Shown here piece after piece: positions 27,298 through 36,376 of a DNA stretch of 64,000 nt (positions are counted from its first letter, which is position 1; every line of letters starts with the position of its first letter). The notes beneath the pieces are model-generated. The model made no database searches and was not told where the DNA came from. It saw nothing but the letters and a program-made list of their open reading frames with translations. This DNA comes from Thiodiazotropha sp037384425 (GTDB lineage Bacteria; Pseudomonadota; Gammaproteobacteria; Chromatiales; Chromatiaceae): contig JARROA010000001.1 in NCBI GenBank assembly GCA_037384425.1, forward strand, positions 1-64,000. Direction: 5' to 3'. Made by a program: the position numbers and the translations under genes.

Positions 27298-29448
27298 ATG
27301 GGGGAGTTCGCGTCTGTGCAAACCGCTTCGGATCCATTCTCGCAGGAAATTGCGACCTTAGACAGCGCCATCGAATCCCGGCTGCCCGGCCTCTGGGTCG
27401 GTGCCGAACCGACCTTTACCGTACGCGATTCGGAGCAGCCCGAGTGGCTGTCCGAAGCCCTGGGCGGTGACAAGGAGCGGTTGGCCTGGCGGCTGATGGC
27501 CCGCCTGCACGAGCGTCACCCCGGGGCGTTGGTGCTGCGCACCCTGGGCCGCCAGTATCCCGGGGAGCCACACCCCCGCTGGTCGATCGGTCTCTACGAG
27601 TCGCGGGATGGGGAACCCCTGTGGCAGGGACCGCCCGACCCCCTGGGCGAGGCGTTCGATCCACTGGATGACAAGCGGCTGATCGCCTTCATGGATCACC
27701 TCTTACACGGCTTGTCGACGCTCGGCTGGCCGATCCACCCGTTCAAAACCCAGGACAGCCTGCCGCACAGGCTGGTGTTCAGGGTCGATGACCAACCGCT
27801 GCAGCACAGCGAAGAGGCCATCGCCCGCTGGTCGCGGAAATCGCTGCACCTGGAGCCGATCCCGCTGTCGGGACTGGTGGACGAGCTGGCGGCCGAGGGG
27901 GAGTACCTGTTGGCCATCGGCACCCGCGACTGCGGGGATGGGGAGGCCTGTGTGGTCCTGGAGTTGCCGGACTTTCCCGATGTGGCCTGCTTCCGCGCCT
28001 TTGTGAAGATACTGGAGCCGGCGGCGGCGCTACTGCCCGCGTTGATCCTGCAGGGATTTCCGCCGCCGGTGGACGCCGGCGTCGCCTGGACCACCCTCAC
28101 GCCGGACCCGGCGGTGATCGAGATCAACCAGGCCCCGTATCCCGACACGCTGCGCTTTCTGGCCGCCAGCCGCCGACTCTATGCGGACTGCGAGGCGGTC
28201 GGTCTCTCGCCCTATCGTCTGCAGTACAACGGCACCGAATCGGATAGCGGCGGCGGTGGCCAGTTCACCCTCGGTGGCGCGAGCCCGCCACTCAGCCCCT
28301 TTCTGACCTGTGCCGGATTGCTGCCGCGGCTGATCCGCTACTGGATCGCCCATCCCGCCCTCTCTTATGCCTTCGGGCCCGAGTACCTGGGCGGCTCCAG
28401 CCAGTCGCCCCGTCCCGACGAGGGCTTGCGATCACTGTTTCGCGAACTCAAGCTGGCCCTGTTTCTGGTGGAGCGGGAGGCCGATCCGGAACCTGAATTC
28501 ATCTGGCGCAGCCTGGCCCCCTTCCTGGCCGACGCCTCGGGCAACACCCACCGTTCGGATCTCAATATCGAGAAGCTCTGGAACCCCTATCTGCCGGGAC
28601 GCGGACGCCAGGGGCTGGTGGAGTTCCGCGCCTTTCGCATGGCGCCGACTCCGGAGCGTGCCGCCGCCATGACGTTGCTGCTGAGGGCGCTGGTAGCGAT
28701 GCTGGCGATGTCGGAGGCTCCGCTCGAACTGGTCGATTGGGGTGACGAGCTGCACGATCGGTTCGCGCTGCCTCACTATCTGGCTCAGGATCTGCAGGCG
28801 GTTTTCAGTGACCTTGAAGCGGCCGGACTCGGGCTGGGTGAGCGCACCAGGCAGGTCCTGCTCGAGGAGCCGGCGCGGACCCGCTGGCAGGTCGATTTCA
28901 GCGGTTGTCGTCTGCAGATCGAGCGCGCCCTGGAGTTCTGGCCGTTGGTGGGGGGTGACGCGGAGGTCCAGGAGAGTGGCGGCTCCCGGCTGGTGGACGC
29001 CAGCACCGCGCGCTGGCAGCTTTTGCTGCGCCCCGAAGCGACAACGGAGGATCCTGACTTCGCCGCCTGGCAGCTGGAGGTGGATGGGGTACGCCTGCCT
29101 CTGCGCGAGGAGCGGGACGAGACGGGAGTATTGCGCCTGGGCGGTGTCCGCCTGCGCGAGTTCGAGCCCTGGATCGGACTGCATCCCGGGGTCAAAACGC
29201 GCATGCCGCTGACCCTGCTGCTGCGCCATCCGCAGCTGCCGCAGGCACTGCGTCTGCAGCTGCATGCCTGGCAACCCGCTGGGCTGCCCTATCCGGGGCT
29301 GCCGGCGGATCGGAGCGAGGCGGCCGCCCGCCGCGAGGAACGCCTGACCCGGGAGAGCGTCGATGCCGCGTCCCTGAACGCCGCCGTCGATCCTCCGCTC
29401 GAGGCCATCAGCGGCTATGGCCTCGATCTGCGCTGGTGGTTGGGATGA
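27298..29448 (+). CDS. DUF2126-family protein (transglutaminase-associated)
   Basis: A 716-residue protein matching DUF2126, which in many proteobacteria is fused to the C-terminus of a transglutaminase in one polypeptide of about 1100 residues. Diagnostic segments: GAEPTFTVRDSEQPEW, YPGEPHPRWSIGLY, DASGNTHRSDLNIEKLWNP, LVEFRAFRMAP. Here the transglutaminase is a separate, divergent gene. No catalytic mechanism is known; the fold is related to ATP-grasp or carboxylate-amine ligases in my recollection, which would need checking. The ATG lacks a clear ribosome site; a GTG about 18 bases downstream is an alternative. The open frame extends upstream across the antisense transglutaminase gene, but that part is a shadow. 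Confidence 0.85.
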   Translation: MGEFASVQTASDPFSQEIATLDSAIESRLPGLWVGAEPTFTVRDSEQPEWLSEALGGDKERLAWRLMARLHERHPGALVLRTLGRQYPGEPHPRWSIGLYESRDGEPLWQGPPDPLGEAFDPLDDKRLIAFMDHLLHGLSTLGWPIHPFKTQDSLPHRLVFRVDDQPLQHSEEAIARWSRKSLHLEPIPLSGLVDELAAEGEYLLAIGTRDCGDGEACVVLELPDFPDVACFRAFVKILEPAAALLPALILQGFPPPVDAGVAWTTLTPDPAVIEINQAPYPDTLRFLAASRRLYADCEAVGLSPYRLQYNGTESDSGGGGQFTLGGASPPLSPFLTCAGLLPRLIRYWIAHPALSYAFGPEYLGGSSQSPRPDEGLRSLFRELKLALFLVEREADPEPEFIWRSLAPFLADASGNTHRSDLNIEKLWNPYLPGRGRQGLVEFRAFRMAPTPERAAAMTLLLRALVAMLAMSEAPLELVDWGDELHDRFALPHYLAQDLQAVFSDLEAAGLGLGERTRQVLLEEPARTRWQVDFSGCRLQIERALEFWPLVGGDAEVQESGGSRLVDASTARWQLLLRPEATTEDPDFAAWQLEVDGVRLPLREERDETGVLRLGGVRLREFEPWIGLHPGVKTRMPLTLLLRHPQLPQALRLQLHAWQPAGLPYPGLPADRSEAAARREERLTRESVDAASLNAAVDPPLEAISGYGLDLRWWLG

Positions 29449-29452
29449 TCAT

Positions 29453-29475
29453 GCGGGCGGGTATTGCCCGCCCGC
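29453..29475 (+). terminator. Strong GC hairpin after the DUF2126 gene
   Basis: A perfect 9-bp stem gcgggcggg/cccgcccgc with a 5-base loop begins 4 bases past the stop codon. The following bases are only weakly T-rich. Probable terminator. Confidence 0.65.
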
Positions 29476-29738
29476 TGTGATCCTTGCTGTCTAGCCCGAA
29501 TATTTCACCCGGCCGCTTAGAAATGCAATCAACTCACTATATTTATTGGATATTCTTGGAACATTAGCAATGTGCTAAGTGTTACTGACCCTTGCTGAAC
29601 GCGCCCTCGCACCGATCTTGTCGTCCAGCTGCGGTATTTGCTCAATCATCAATAGCTTGGGCTATTGATTCAATCACAAATCCGCATCTGAACGACGATC
29701 TCGGCACGATCATCGCGTTCACGGGCGAAACATTCGGG

Positions 29739-30566
29739 CTAGGCGGCCTCCCGCCAGGTCCCCGCATCGGCCGCGCGGCGGCAGAAATCGGCGAAGTCGC
29801 GCGGCGGCCTGCCGAGTGCGCGCTGCACCCCGTCGCCCAACGAGGCGTTACGGCCGTCGAGCACCTCGCGGCAGATCTCGGTGAAGACATCGGCCACGAT
29901 CTCTCCGCCGATCTCCAGCATGGCGGCGTGAAACGCCTGCAGCGTGATCGGCTGGTAGCGGATCGTCCTTCCCGTGGCCCTGGTGAGCTCCTCTGCGGCC
30001 TCCGCGAAGCTCACAAGCCTGGGACCGGTCACCTCATACAAGGCTCCGGCATGGTGCGGCTCGGTCAGTGCGGCGACCGCCACATCGGCGATGTCGTCCA
30101 CATCCACGATGGGTTCGCGCACGTCGCCGGCCGGCAGGGCGATCATGCCTTCGAGCAGCGGGTCGCGCAGATACCCCTCGCTGAAGTTCTGAGCGAACCA
30201 GGCGGCGCGCACCAGCACGTATTCCAATCCGGATCGGCGCACGATCTGCTCGCAGCGCTGGGCATGATGCTCGCCGCGGCCGGAGAGCAGGACCAGACGC
30301 CGCACGCCGGCCTGCGCCGCGTAGCGGGTCAGGGCCTCGATCTTCTCCGGCGCACCGGGAAAGGCCAGGTCGGGGAAATAGGAGATATAGGCGGCGGAGA
30401 CGCCGGCCAGGGCGGCCGGCCAGGTCTCGGGCCGCTCCCAATCGAAAGGGATGGGGGCCTGGCGCGAGCCGTGGCGTACCGGTATGCCGCGGACTGCGAG
30501 TCTTTCGACGATGCGGCGACCGGTCTTGCCGCTGGAACCGATGACGAGTATGGGGGCGGGTTGCAT
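29739..30566 (-). CDS. NAD(P)-binding NmrA-family oxidoreductase
   Basis: A 275-residue atypical short-chain dehydrogenase. The Rossmann motif ILVIGSSGKTGRRIVERL is at the N-terminus, with NmrA/HSCARG-like features such as VRRLVLLSGRG and LVRAAWFAQNF. Members bind NADP and act as quinone oxidoreductases (QorB type) or redox sensors. Transcribed divergently from an AraC-type regulator 140 bases away, which likely controls it. Confidence 0.82.
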   Translation of the reverse strand: MQPAPILVIGSSGKTGRRIVERLAVRGIPVRHGSRQAPIPFDWERPETWPAALAGVSAAYISYFPDLAFPGAPEKIEALTRYAAQAGVRRLVLLSGRGEHHAQRCEQIVRRSGLEYVLVRAAWFAQNFSEGYLRDPLLEGMIALPAGDVREPIVDVDDIADVAVAALTEPHHAGALYEVTGPRLVSFAEAAEELTRATGRTIRYQPITLQAFHAAMLEIGGEIVADVFTEICREVLDGRNASLGDGVQRALGRPPRDFADFCRRAADAGTWREAA

Positions 30567-30705
30567 GGTCTTCTCCTCGATTGGCTGTGAAGGTGTGACA
30601 AGCCTAGAACGCTGTCACTGGATCAACCATGCCGGTTTGTCTGTATAAATATGCAGTTTGTCCAGAGTTGTGGATTCCCAGTGTCTGATTGGGTACAAAG
30701 ACACC

Positions 30706-31671
30706 ATGACGCAAGCCAACCCGCAACTGCCGGAACCGGCCGATCCCCTGGGCGAGACCCTGCATCTGTTGCGCCTGACCGGCACCCTCTACTGCCGTGG
30801 TGAGTTCAGTGCGCCCTTCAGCGTCGAGATCCCCAAGCTGGAGGGCATGATGAGCTTTCTGGTCGTCACCTCCGGTCGTTGCTGGCTTCAGATCCGGGGG
30901 GCACCGCCCCTGCGTCTGGATCAGGGCAGCCTAACGCTCATCCCGCACGCCGTTGCGCACACCATCAGCAGCGACCCGGCGCTCAGCCCCGATGCCCTGT
31001 TCGATCTGCCGATCCGCAAGATCAGTGAGCGCTACGAGTCGCTCTGCCACGGGGGCGGAGGCGCGCTCACGCGGACCATGTACGGAGTGGTGCGTTTCGA
31101 TTGTGTGGCGGCGAAGCATCTGGTCCGGCTGCTGCCGAAGACGATCCACATCGACAGCTGGGACGAGGATGCGGACGGCTGGCTGCACAGCACCCTGCGC
31201 TTCATCTCGAGCGAGGCGGCGGCGCTGAAACCCGGGGGCGAAACCGTGCTTACGCGCCTAGCCGATATCGTCGTCATCCAGGCGATCCGCAGCTGGCTGG
31301 AGCGCTCCCCGGAGGCCGATCAGGGCTGGCTGGCGGCGCTTCGCCATCCGCGTATCGGACGCGCCCTGGCACTGATCCATCGGGCCCCCGAACGGGCCTG
31401 GAGCGTGGCCACGCTGTCACGGGAAGTGGCCATGTCCCGCTCCACCTTCTCGGCCCGTTTCACGGAGATGGTCGGTATGTCGCCCGGGCGCTACCTCACG
31501 GAGTGGCGCATGCAGCTCGCCCGCATGCGTTTGCTCGACAGTGGCGATGCCGTGTCGGTGATCGCCGCCGATCTCGGCTATCAATCGGAGGCCGCCTTCT
31601 GCCGGGCCTTCAAACGGCTTTTCGACGTCACCCCGGGAAGTCTCCGCAACCAGGATTCGAACAGGGGCTGA
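30706..31671 (+). CDS. AraC-family transcriptional regulator with N-terminal cupin
   Basis: A 321-residue AraC regulator. The N-terminal half is a cupin_6-type sensing domain (ALSPDALFDLPIRKISERYE; SRRC-like TSGRCWLQI). Two helix-turn-helix units occupy the last 100 residues: WSVATLSREVAMSRSTFSARF and SVIAADLGYQSEAAFCRAFKR. The start at 30706 (MTQANPQ) is preferred over an upstream in-frame codon by protein length. It probably activates the divergent NmrA-type gene; AraC regulators of this subtype often sit next to such oxidoreductases. Confidence 0.85.
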   Translation: MTQANPQLPEPADPLGETLHLLRLTGTLYCRGEFSAPFSVEIPKLEGMMSFLVVTSGRCWLQIRGAPPLRLDQGSLTLIPHAVAHTISSDPALSPDALFDLPIRKISERYESLCHGGGGALTRTMYGVVRFDCVAAKHLVRLLPKTIHIDSWDEDADGWLHSTLRFISSEAAALKPGGETVLTRLADIVVIQAIRSWLERSPEADQGWLAALRHPRIGRALALIHRAPERAWSVATLSREVAMSRSTFSARFTEMVGMSPGRYLTEWRMQLARMRLLDSGDAVSVIAADLGYQSEAAFCRAFKRLFDVTPGSLRNQDSNRG

Positions 31672-31691
31672 ATCCTCAGCCGTCCAGTGGC

Positions 31692-33224
31692 CTACTTGCC
31701 CAGGCGGGTGAGAAAGAGGCTTGCCATCAGTCGCTCCACCGGCACATGGTCGTCGGTCAGCAGCGGCAGCGCGTCGGCCGGAGTGCCGGTCGCCATCACC
31801 GGCTCGGTCACGTTGAGCCAGCGGCGCAGCAGCCCGCGCTGCGCGTGGAGCTTTTTCGGCATACCGTTGCGGCTGCTGGCCGAGATGACATAGGTGGCGC
31901 GGGTCGGCTGCATGGGGATCTGGTCGAGCCAGACATGCACTTCGGGAAAGACTTCACGCAGGGTCTTCACCATCGACTTGACCAGCCGGGCATCGGGAAA
32001 GGCGTCGACGATGTTCAGCACGTAGAGCCCGTCGTCGAACAGTCGCTGGCGCACCAGCTGGGCCATCTCCAGGGTTACCAAATGGGGCGGAATGGCGATG
32101 TCGTGAAAGGCGTCGGCGACGATCACGTCATATCGCGCATCGCTCTGGCGGGACAATACCAAGCGCGCATCGGCATGCTGAATCGCCATCGCCCCGGTCT
32201 CCACGTACAGCTGCGACACGGCCATCTGCGTCACCGCGGGATCGAGTTCCGCCACCGTGACCCGGGCTTCGGGATAGAGGGCCTGCACCGCCCGCGGCAG
32301 GGTGTAGGCGCCGCCGCCGATGAAGAAGAAGTGTTGCGCGGATTGTTTGCCGAAGTGGTTCAGTGTCAGCTCGTCCATCAGGTGAACATAGGGCGCCGCC
32401 AGCACCCGGGCGTCCTCGCTGTGGTTGCTGCCGTGGAGCAGGTGGTCGAGCACCATCGATTTGAGCCGTCCCGGCGGCATCTCCCAACCCTCGTCGACGA
32501 CGCGGATGCAGAAGTACTGGCTCTCCCGGTCGCAGGGGCTGGAGAGACCGTCGCGCACGTAGGTGAACATCAACAGCAGACCCGACAGGATCGCCAGTAC
32601 GGGGTAGACCAGGAGCTTGCGTTGCTTCAGCAGCGGCAGGGCGAGCAGCGCCAGGGTCAGTGCCGCCGCCAGGATGACCGAGCGGCTGCCAAACTGCTGG
32701 ATCAGCCAGTAACCGGTGACGAAGGTGCCGAAGATGCTGCCCACCGCCGCCAGCGCGTGCATCATGCCGACAATGTGGCCGGTGCGGCTGGAGAGTCTCA
32801 GTGCCAGGGTGGTGAGTATCGGCGTGACGACTCCGAGCAACATCGCTGGCAGAAAGAACAGGCTCAGCACCAGCAGCAGGCTGGAGGAGAGCAGACTCAA
32901 TGTGCTGGTCTGGATGCCGGGTGCCACCAGGGTGAGAATCAAGGGTATCGCCAGAGTGGCCAGGGCGGAGACGAGCAGGGTGTATCCCGCTGCCGTCTCC
33001 CCGGCGTCCCGGTCGGCCCAGACGCCGCCCAGCCAGTTGCCCACAGAGAGTCCGGCCAGGATGACACCGATCACCGCGGTCCAGGTGTAGAGGGAGACCC
33101 CTACGTAGGGGGCGATGAGGCGTCCGGCGACGACCTCCAGTACCAGCAGCAGGGCGGAGGCGAGGAACACGGTGAGGGCGTAGAGCGCTAGCTTGGTGCC
33201 GTTGGACATCTTGTGTTGCGTCAT
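31692..33224 (-). CDS. Membrane-anchored spermidine synthase-like methyltransferase-fold protein
   Basis: A 510-residue fusion. The first roughly 210 residues contain about seven transmembrane helices (MFS-like half). The remainder has the spermidine synthase fold: FFIGGGAYTLPRAVQALYP near 324, VAELDP near 345, and VIVADAFHD near 393. Such fused MFS/spermidine synthase proteins are common in bacteria; true aminopropyltransferase activity is unproven and the C-terminal half may serve another role. It converges on the AraC gene. Confidence 0.85.
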   Translation of the reverse strand: MTQHKMSNGTKLALYALTVFLASALLLVLEVVAGRLIAPYVGVSLYTWTAVIGVILAGLSVGNWLGGVWADRDAGETAAGYTLLVSALATLAIPLILTLVAPGIQTSTLSLLSSSLLLVLSLFFLPAMLLGVVTPILTTLALRLSSRTGHIVGMMHALAAVGSIFGTFVTGYWLIQQFGSRSVILAAALTLALLALPLLKQRKLLVYPVLAILSGLLLMFTYVRDGLSSPCDRESQYFCIRVVDEGWEMPPGRLKSMVLDHLLHGSNHSEDARVLAAPYVHLMDELTLNHFGKQSAQHFFFIGGGAYTLPRAVQALYPEARVTVAELDPAVTQMAVSQLYVETGAMAIQHADARLVLSRQSDARYDVIVADAFHDIAIPPHLVTLEMAQLVRQRLFDDGLYVLNIVDAFPDARLVKSMVKTLREVFPEVHVWLDQIPMQPTRATYVISASSRNGMPKKLHAQRGLLRRWLNVTEPVMATGTPADALPLLTDDHVPVERLMASLFLTRLGK

Positions 33225-33277
33225 CGAGTATTGATCAGCGTGCTGAATACACCCTGGTCGGTTGAGTGTCCATCGAA

Positions 33278-33784
33278 TTATTTGCGGTTTGCCTCCGGTG
33301 TCTCAAACGAGTCCAGGCGCTCGAAGAAGGTCCTGTGGTCGATATAGTGGGTGCCGTCGCAGGAGAAGGTCATATTGATCATGCCGTTGATCAGATTGAT
33401 CGCCCCATTGCGCAGATAGAGGGTCTCATCGGTCAGCCGCAGGCGCCGGAACTCGTTCAGTATCAGGGTGATCTCGGGCCCCTCGATGAGCGGTTCGCGG
33501 CCCGCGAAGCCGCTGTCCGGAATGCGCTCGAGAAAGTCGTCCGCAAGGATCTCTTCACGCACGAATTTTTCATAACAGAAGGGGTCGCGTGCAAACCAGC
33601 AGGTCAGCTGGCTGGACGAGTAGTGGATCTTCGAATGGAACATCCCCTTCTCGATGAAGAGCCGGAGCACGATCTGGTGGAGATAGTCGATCTGGTCATC
33701 GAACAGGCTCTCGACCCGTTCCTGCTGAAACAGGAAACTGCGTACTGAGGGGTCGCCCTTGATCTGGAGCCATCGTTGCGGCAT
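33278..33784 (-). CDS. Conserved-looking hypothetical protein, 168 aa
   Basis: I do not recognise this family. The protein is soluble, acidic to neutral and rich in aromatic residues, with no signal peptide or membrane segment. Notable segments are HSKIHYSSSQLTCWFARDPFCYEKFVREE near 52-80 and MTFSCDGTHYIDHRTFFERL near the C-terminus. GC and codon use match its neighbours, and the ATG at 33784 follows GGAGAGAGG, so it is likely a real gene. It is 53 bases downstream-to-upstream from the spermidine synthase-like gene on the same strand and might be co-transcribed with it. Confidence 0.6.
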   Translation of the reverse strand: MPQRWLQIKGDPSVRSFLFQQERVESLFDDQIDYLHQIVLRLFIEKGMFHSKIHYSSSQLTCWFARDPFCYEKFVREEILADDFLERIPDSGFAGREPLIEGPEITLILNEFRRLRLTDETLYLRNGAINLINGMINMTFSCDGTHYIDHRTFFERLDSFETPEANRK

Positions 33785-34107
33785 ATCCTCTCTCCACGTT
33801 TAGTGTGTATGTCTCTGCTTGAGGGGGCAGCAGTGATCTCATAACTATGACCATGAGTCTATCCATGGATGTCATAAATAATCCGTTCAGTTTGTATTGA
33901 TTTCAGTCTGCAGCGCAGCACTGCGGATATCCCGCGGTGGAGCCGTCGAGGCCGGCGTCAACCGCAGCTCATGATCGCGCTTGTGACATTGGACGCCTCA
34001 CGTGGCATAAGGGGATTCGTCTGGTGTGCGGATTTCGGGTTGCAGCGGATAGAGACATGGATTTGGTTTCGCTTCGATACCACGGGCATGATTGCCGCAG
34101 ACAGCGC

Positions 34108-36282
34108 ATGAACGCCAATCGGGAGATGACACTGACATCGAGCCAAGACAGCTTTCTGTTTCGCAAGCGGAACCGGGTCTTCCGGGCACTGCTTCAACGG
34201 CCGTATCGGTTGCTGGCGGCCATGGCCACCAGCGTCTGGATCTTGATGCCGTTGTCGCAGCCGGCGCGGGCATTCGATCGGCTCGAACTCGCCTTGGGTG
34301 CATTGTCGGGAGTCGGTTGGCGGGCCGAGCAGGTGAGATTCACTCTGGATTGGGGGGATCCGGAGACGGCCTATGTTCTCGAGATTGCCAGGCTGCAAGT
34401 GCCGGCCCTGAAGCGTGACCTCAAGGCTGTGAAAATCGATTGCAGTCGCGGTGTCATCGAGACCCAGCGAATCGCTTGCGAGGCGGGTAGGGTCAGGCTG
34501 CCCGACCCCCTGCTCGATGAGGCCACGATGTCCATGAGCTTCGAGTTGGACCGGGCCAGCGGGAGGCTGTCGGGCAAGCTCAAGGGGATCGCCGTCGCCG
34601 GTGGCACGCTCGATATGCAGCTTCAATTCGATACCGATCGCTGGGATGCGCAGATCAGGGGGCGTGGTTTGCATGCCCGCTCTCTGAAGCGGCACTGGCC
34701 AAGCCTGGAACGCCTGCTGGAGGGGTGGAGCCTGGCCGGCAAGCTCGATCTGGAGGCGCGGCTGTCGGGGCGGGGTGAGACGCTCCACAGCGGCCGCTGG
34801 CAGGGCCGCCTCTCCGGTCTGAGCCTGGGCGATCCGGACGGCGCCTACGCCGGCGAGGGGATTGCGCTCGATGTCGACGGCAGACTCGCTGCGATAACCA
34901 AAGGTTGGCGTGTCGACTCAAGACTGAGCCTGAACAACGGGGAGTTACTGACCCCTCTCTGCTATCTCGACGCCGGGGCCCACCCGCTGGAAATGAATGC
35001 GCGGATGGTACTCGATTCGAGCTTCGACAGCCTGGCGCTGGAGGATCTGACGCTGAATCAACCGGGCTTGCTCGATCTCCAGCTCCAGGCGGAGCTGTCA
35101 CCTTCGTCCGAGCGGGTGCTGCAACGTCTCGAACTGCGTGTGGCCCCGTTGCCGGCGGGAGATCTCTATCGCGAGATGCTGCAACCGGTCCTGGCCGGCA
35201 GTCCCTGGGGACGTTTCGAGATGAGCGGCGAGATCGACCTCGCGGTGGATCTGCAGGCCGATGACCTGAGCCTGGAACTCGGCCTGAACGGATTCAGCCT
35301 GGATGACCTGCCGAGCGAAGCGGTGGAGAAACGCCTGGGACTCTACGACCTGAAGGGTCGTCTTTTCTGGCGTGAGTCCGGGCCGGTCGGAGTCTCCCAT
35401 CTGAGCTGGCGGGCGGGGCACCTGCTGGAACGCATCGACATCGGTGCCGGCGGTATCGAGTTTGAGACCTCAGGCAAAGGGCTCAAGCTGACCCGGCAGG
35501 CGCGGTTGCCGATATTGGATGGCGCCCTGGTGATCGACCGGCTCGATCTGAGAGACCTGGGGAGCGAAGCGCAGAGACTCCAGTTCGACGGCTTCATTGA
35601 ACCGATCTCCATGAGCTCCCTGAGCCAGGCATTGGGTTGGTTGCCCCTGTCTGGAAAGCTGTCCGGCATGCTTCCCGGTTTGAGGTACGAGCAGGGTTTG
35701 CTGAGCGTCGACGGCGTGCTCCTGGTCAGGATCTTCGACGGGGATATCCTGATCAAGAATCTGAAGACCCGGGATCTGTTCGGCGTCTATCCCCAATTGA
35801 GCGCCGATATCGAACTGCACAAGCTCGATCTGGAGAGCCTCACCCACACCTTCTCATTCGGCCGCATCACCGGCCGGCTCGACGGCTATGTGCGAGAGCT
35901 GAGGATGGAAGACTGGTCTCCGGTCGCCTTCGATGCGCGATTTTTCACCCCGGAAGGCGACGACTCCCGCCACCGCATCAGCCAGAAGGCGGTGGACAAC
36001 ATCTCCAACCTGGGCGGTGCCGGCATGTCCGGCGCCCTGGCCCGCTCCTTCATGCGCTTCTTCGAGGAGTTCGGCTACAAGCGCATCGGTATCGGCTGCA
36101 GGCTGAGCAACGGCGTCTGTGACATGGTCGGCGCGGGGCCGGCCAAGCAGGGTTACTATCTGGTTGAGGGCAGCGGCATTCCCCGCATCGATATCATCGG
36201 CTTCAACACCACCGCCGACTGGAGCAGCCTGGTCGAACAGCTGAAGCAGATCGCCGCCTCGGAGGGCCCGGTGGTCGAGTAG
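34108..36282 (+). CDS. ydbH: YdbH-like AsmA-family intermembrane lipid transport protein
   Basis: About 724 residues. A basic N-terminus and one transmembrane segment (LLAAMATSVWILMPLSQPARA) precede a long periplasmic beta-rich region with repeated sandwich-like strands, typical of the AsmA/TamB/YdbH bridge family (DUF3971/YdbH domain). In E. coli, YdbH, TamB and YhdP move phospholipids between inner and outer membranes. C-terminal motifs such as MSGALARSFMRFFEEFGYKRIGIGCRL and FNTTADWSSLVEQL match the YdbH dicarboxylate-like domain. A DUF1318 lipoprotein follows, as in the ydbH-ynbE-ydbL locus. ATG starts at 34057, 34108 or 34126 are all possible. Confidence 0.8.
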   Translation: MNANREMTLTSSQDSFLFRKRNRVFRALLQRPYRLLAAMATSVWILMPLSQPARAFDRLELALGALSGVGWRAEQVRFTLDWGDPETAYVLEIARLQVPALKRDLKAVKIDCSRGVIETQRIACEAGRVRLPDPLLDEATMSMSFELDRASGRLSGKLKGIAVAGGTLDMQLQFDTDRWDAQIRGRGLHARSLKRHWPSLERLLEGWSLAGKLDLEARLSGRGETLHSGRWQGRLSGLSLGDPDGAYAGEGIALDVDGRLAAITKGWRVDSRLSLNNGELLTPLCYLDAGAHPLEMNARMVLDSSFDSLALEDLTLNQPGLLDLQLQAELSPSSERVLQRLELRVAPLPAGDLYREMLQPVLAGSPWGRFEMSGEIDLAVDLQADDLSLELGLNGFSLDDLPSEAVEKRLGLYDLKGRLFWRESGPVGVSHLSWRAGHLLERIDIGAGGIEFETSGKGLKLTRQARLPILDGALVIDRLDLRDLGSEAQRLQFDGFIEPISMSSLSQALGWLPLSGKLSGMLPGLRYEQGLLSVDGVLLVRIFDGDILIKNLKTRDLFGVYPQLSADIELHKLDLESLTHTFSFGRITGRLDGYVRELRMEDWSPVAFDARFFTPEGDDSRHRISQKAVDNISNLGGAGMSGALARSFMRFFEEFGYKRIGIGCRLSNGVCDMVGAGPAKQGYYLVEGSGIPRIDIIGFNTTADWSSLVEQLKQIAASEGPVVE

Positions 36283-36298
36283 ACAATTGATGTCGGGG

Positions 36299-36312
36299 GC
36301 GGCTTGCCGCAC
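36299..36312. repeat. Core of the dispersed GGCTTGCC hairpin
   Basis: gcggcttgccgc, a 4-base-loop hairpin followed by acc, shares the core of the copies at 26230-26252 and 60221-60242. It lies between ydbH and the DUF1318 gene. Confidence 0.45.
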
Positions 36313-36376
36313 CATACGCGCAGAGAACTGAATCAAACCCTGGATGTCTCAAAAGGTCAGTACAAAGGAGCCTGCC

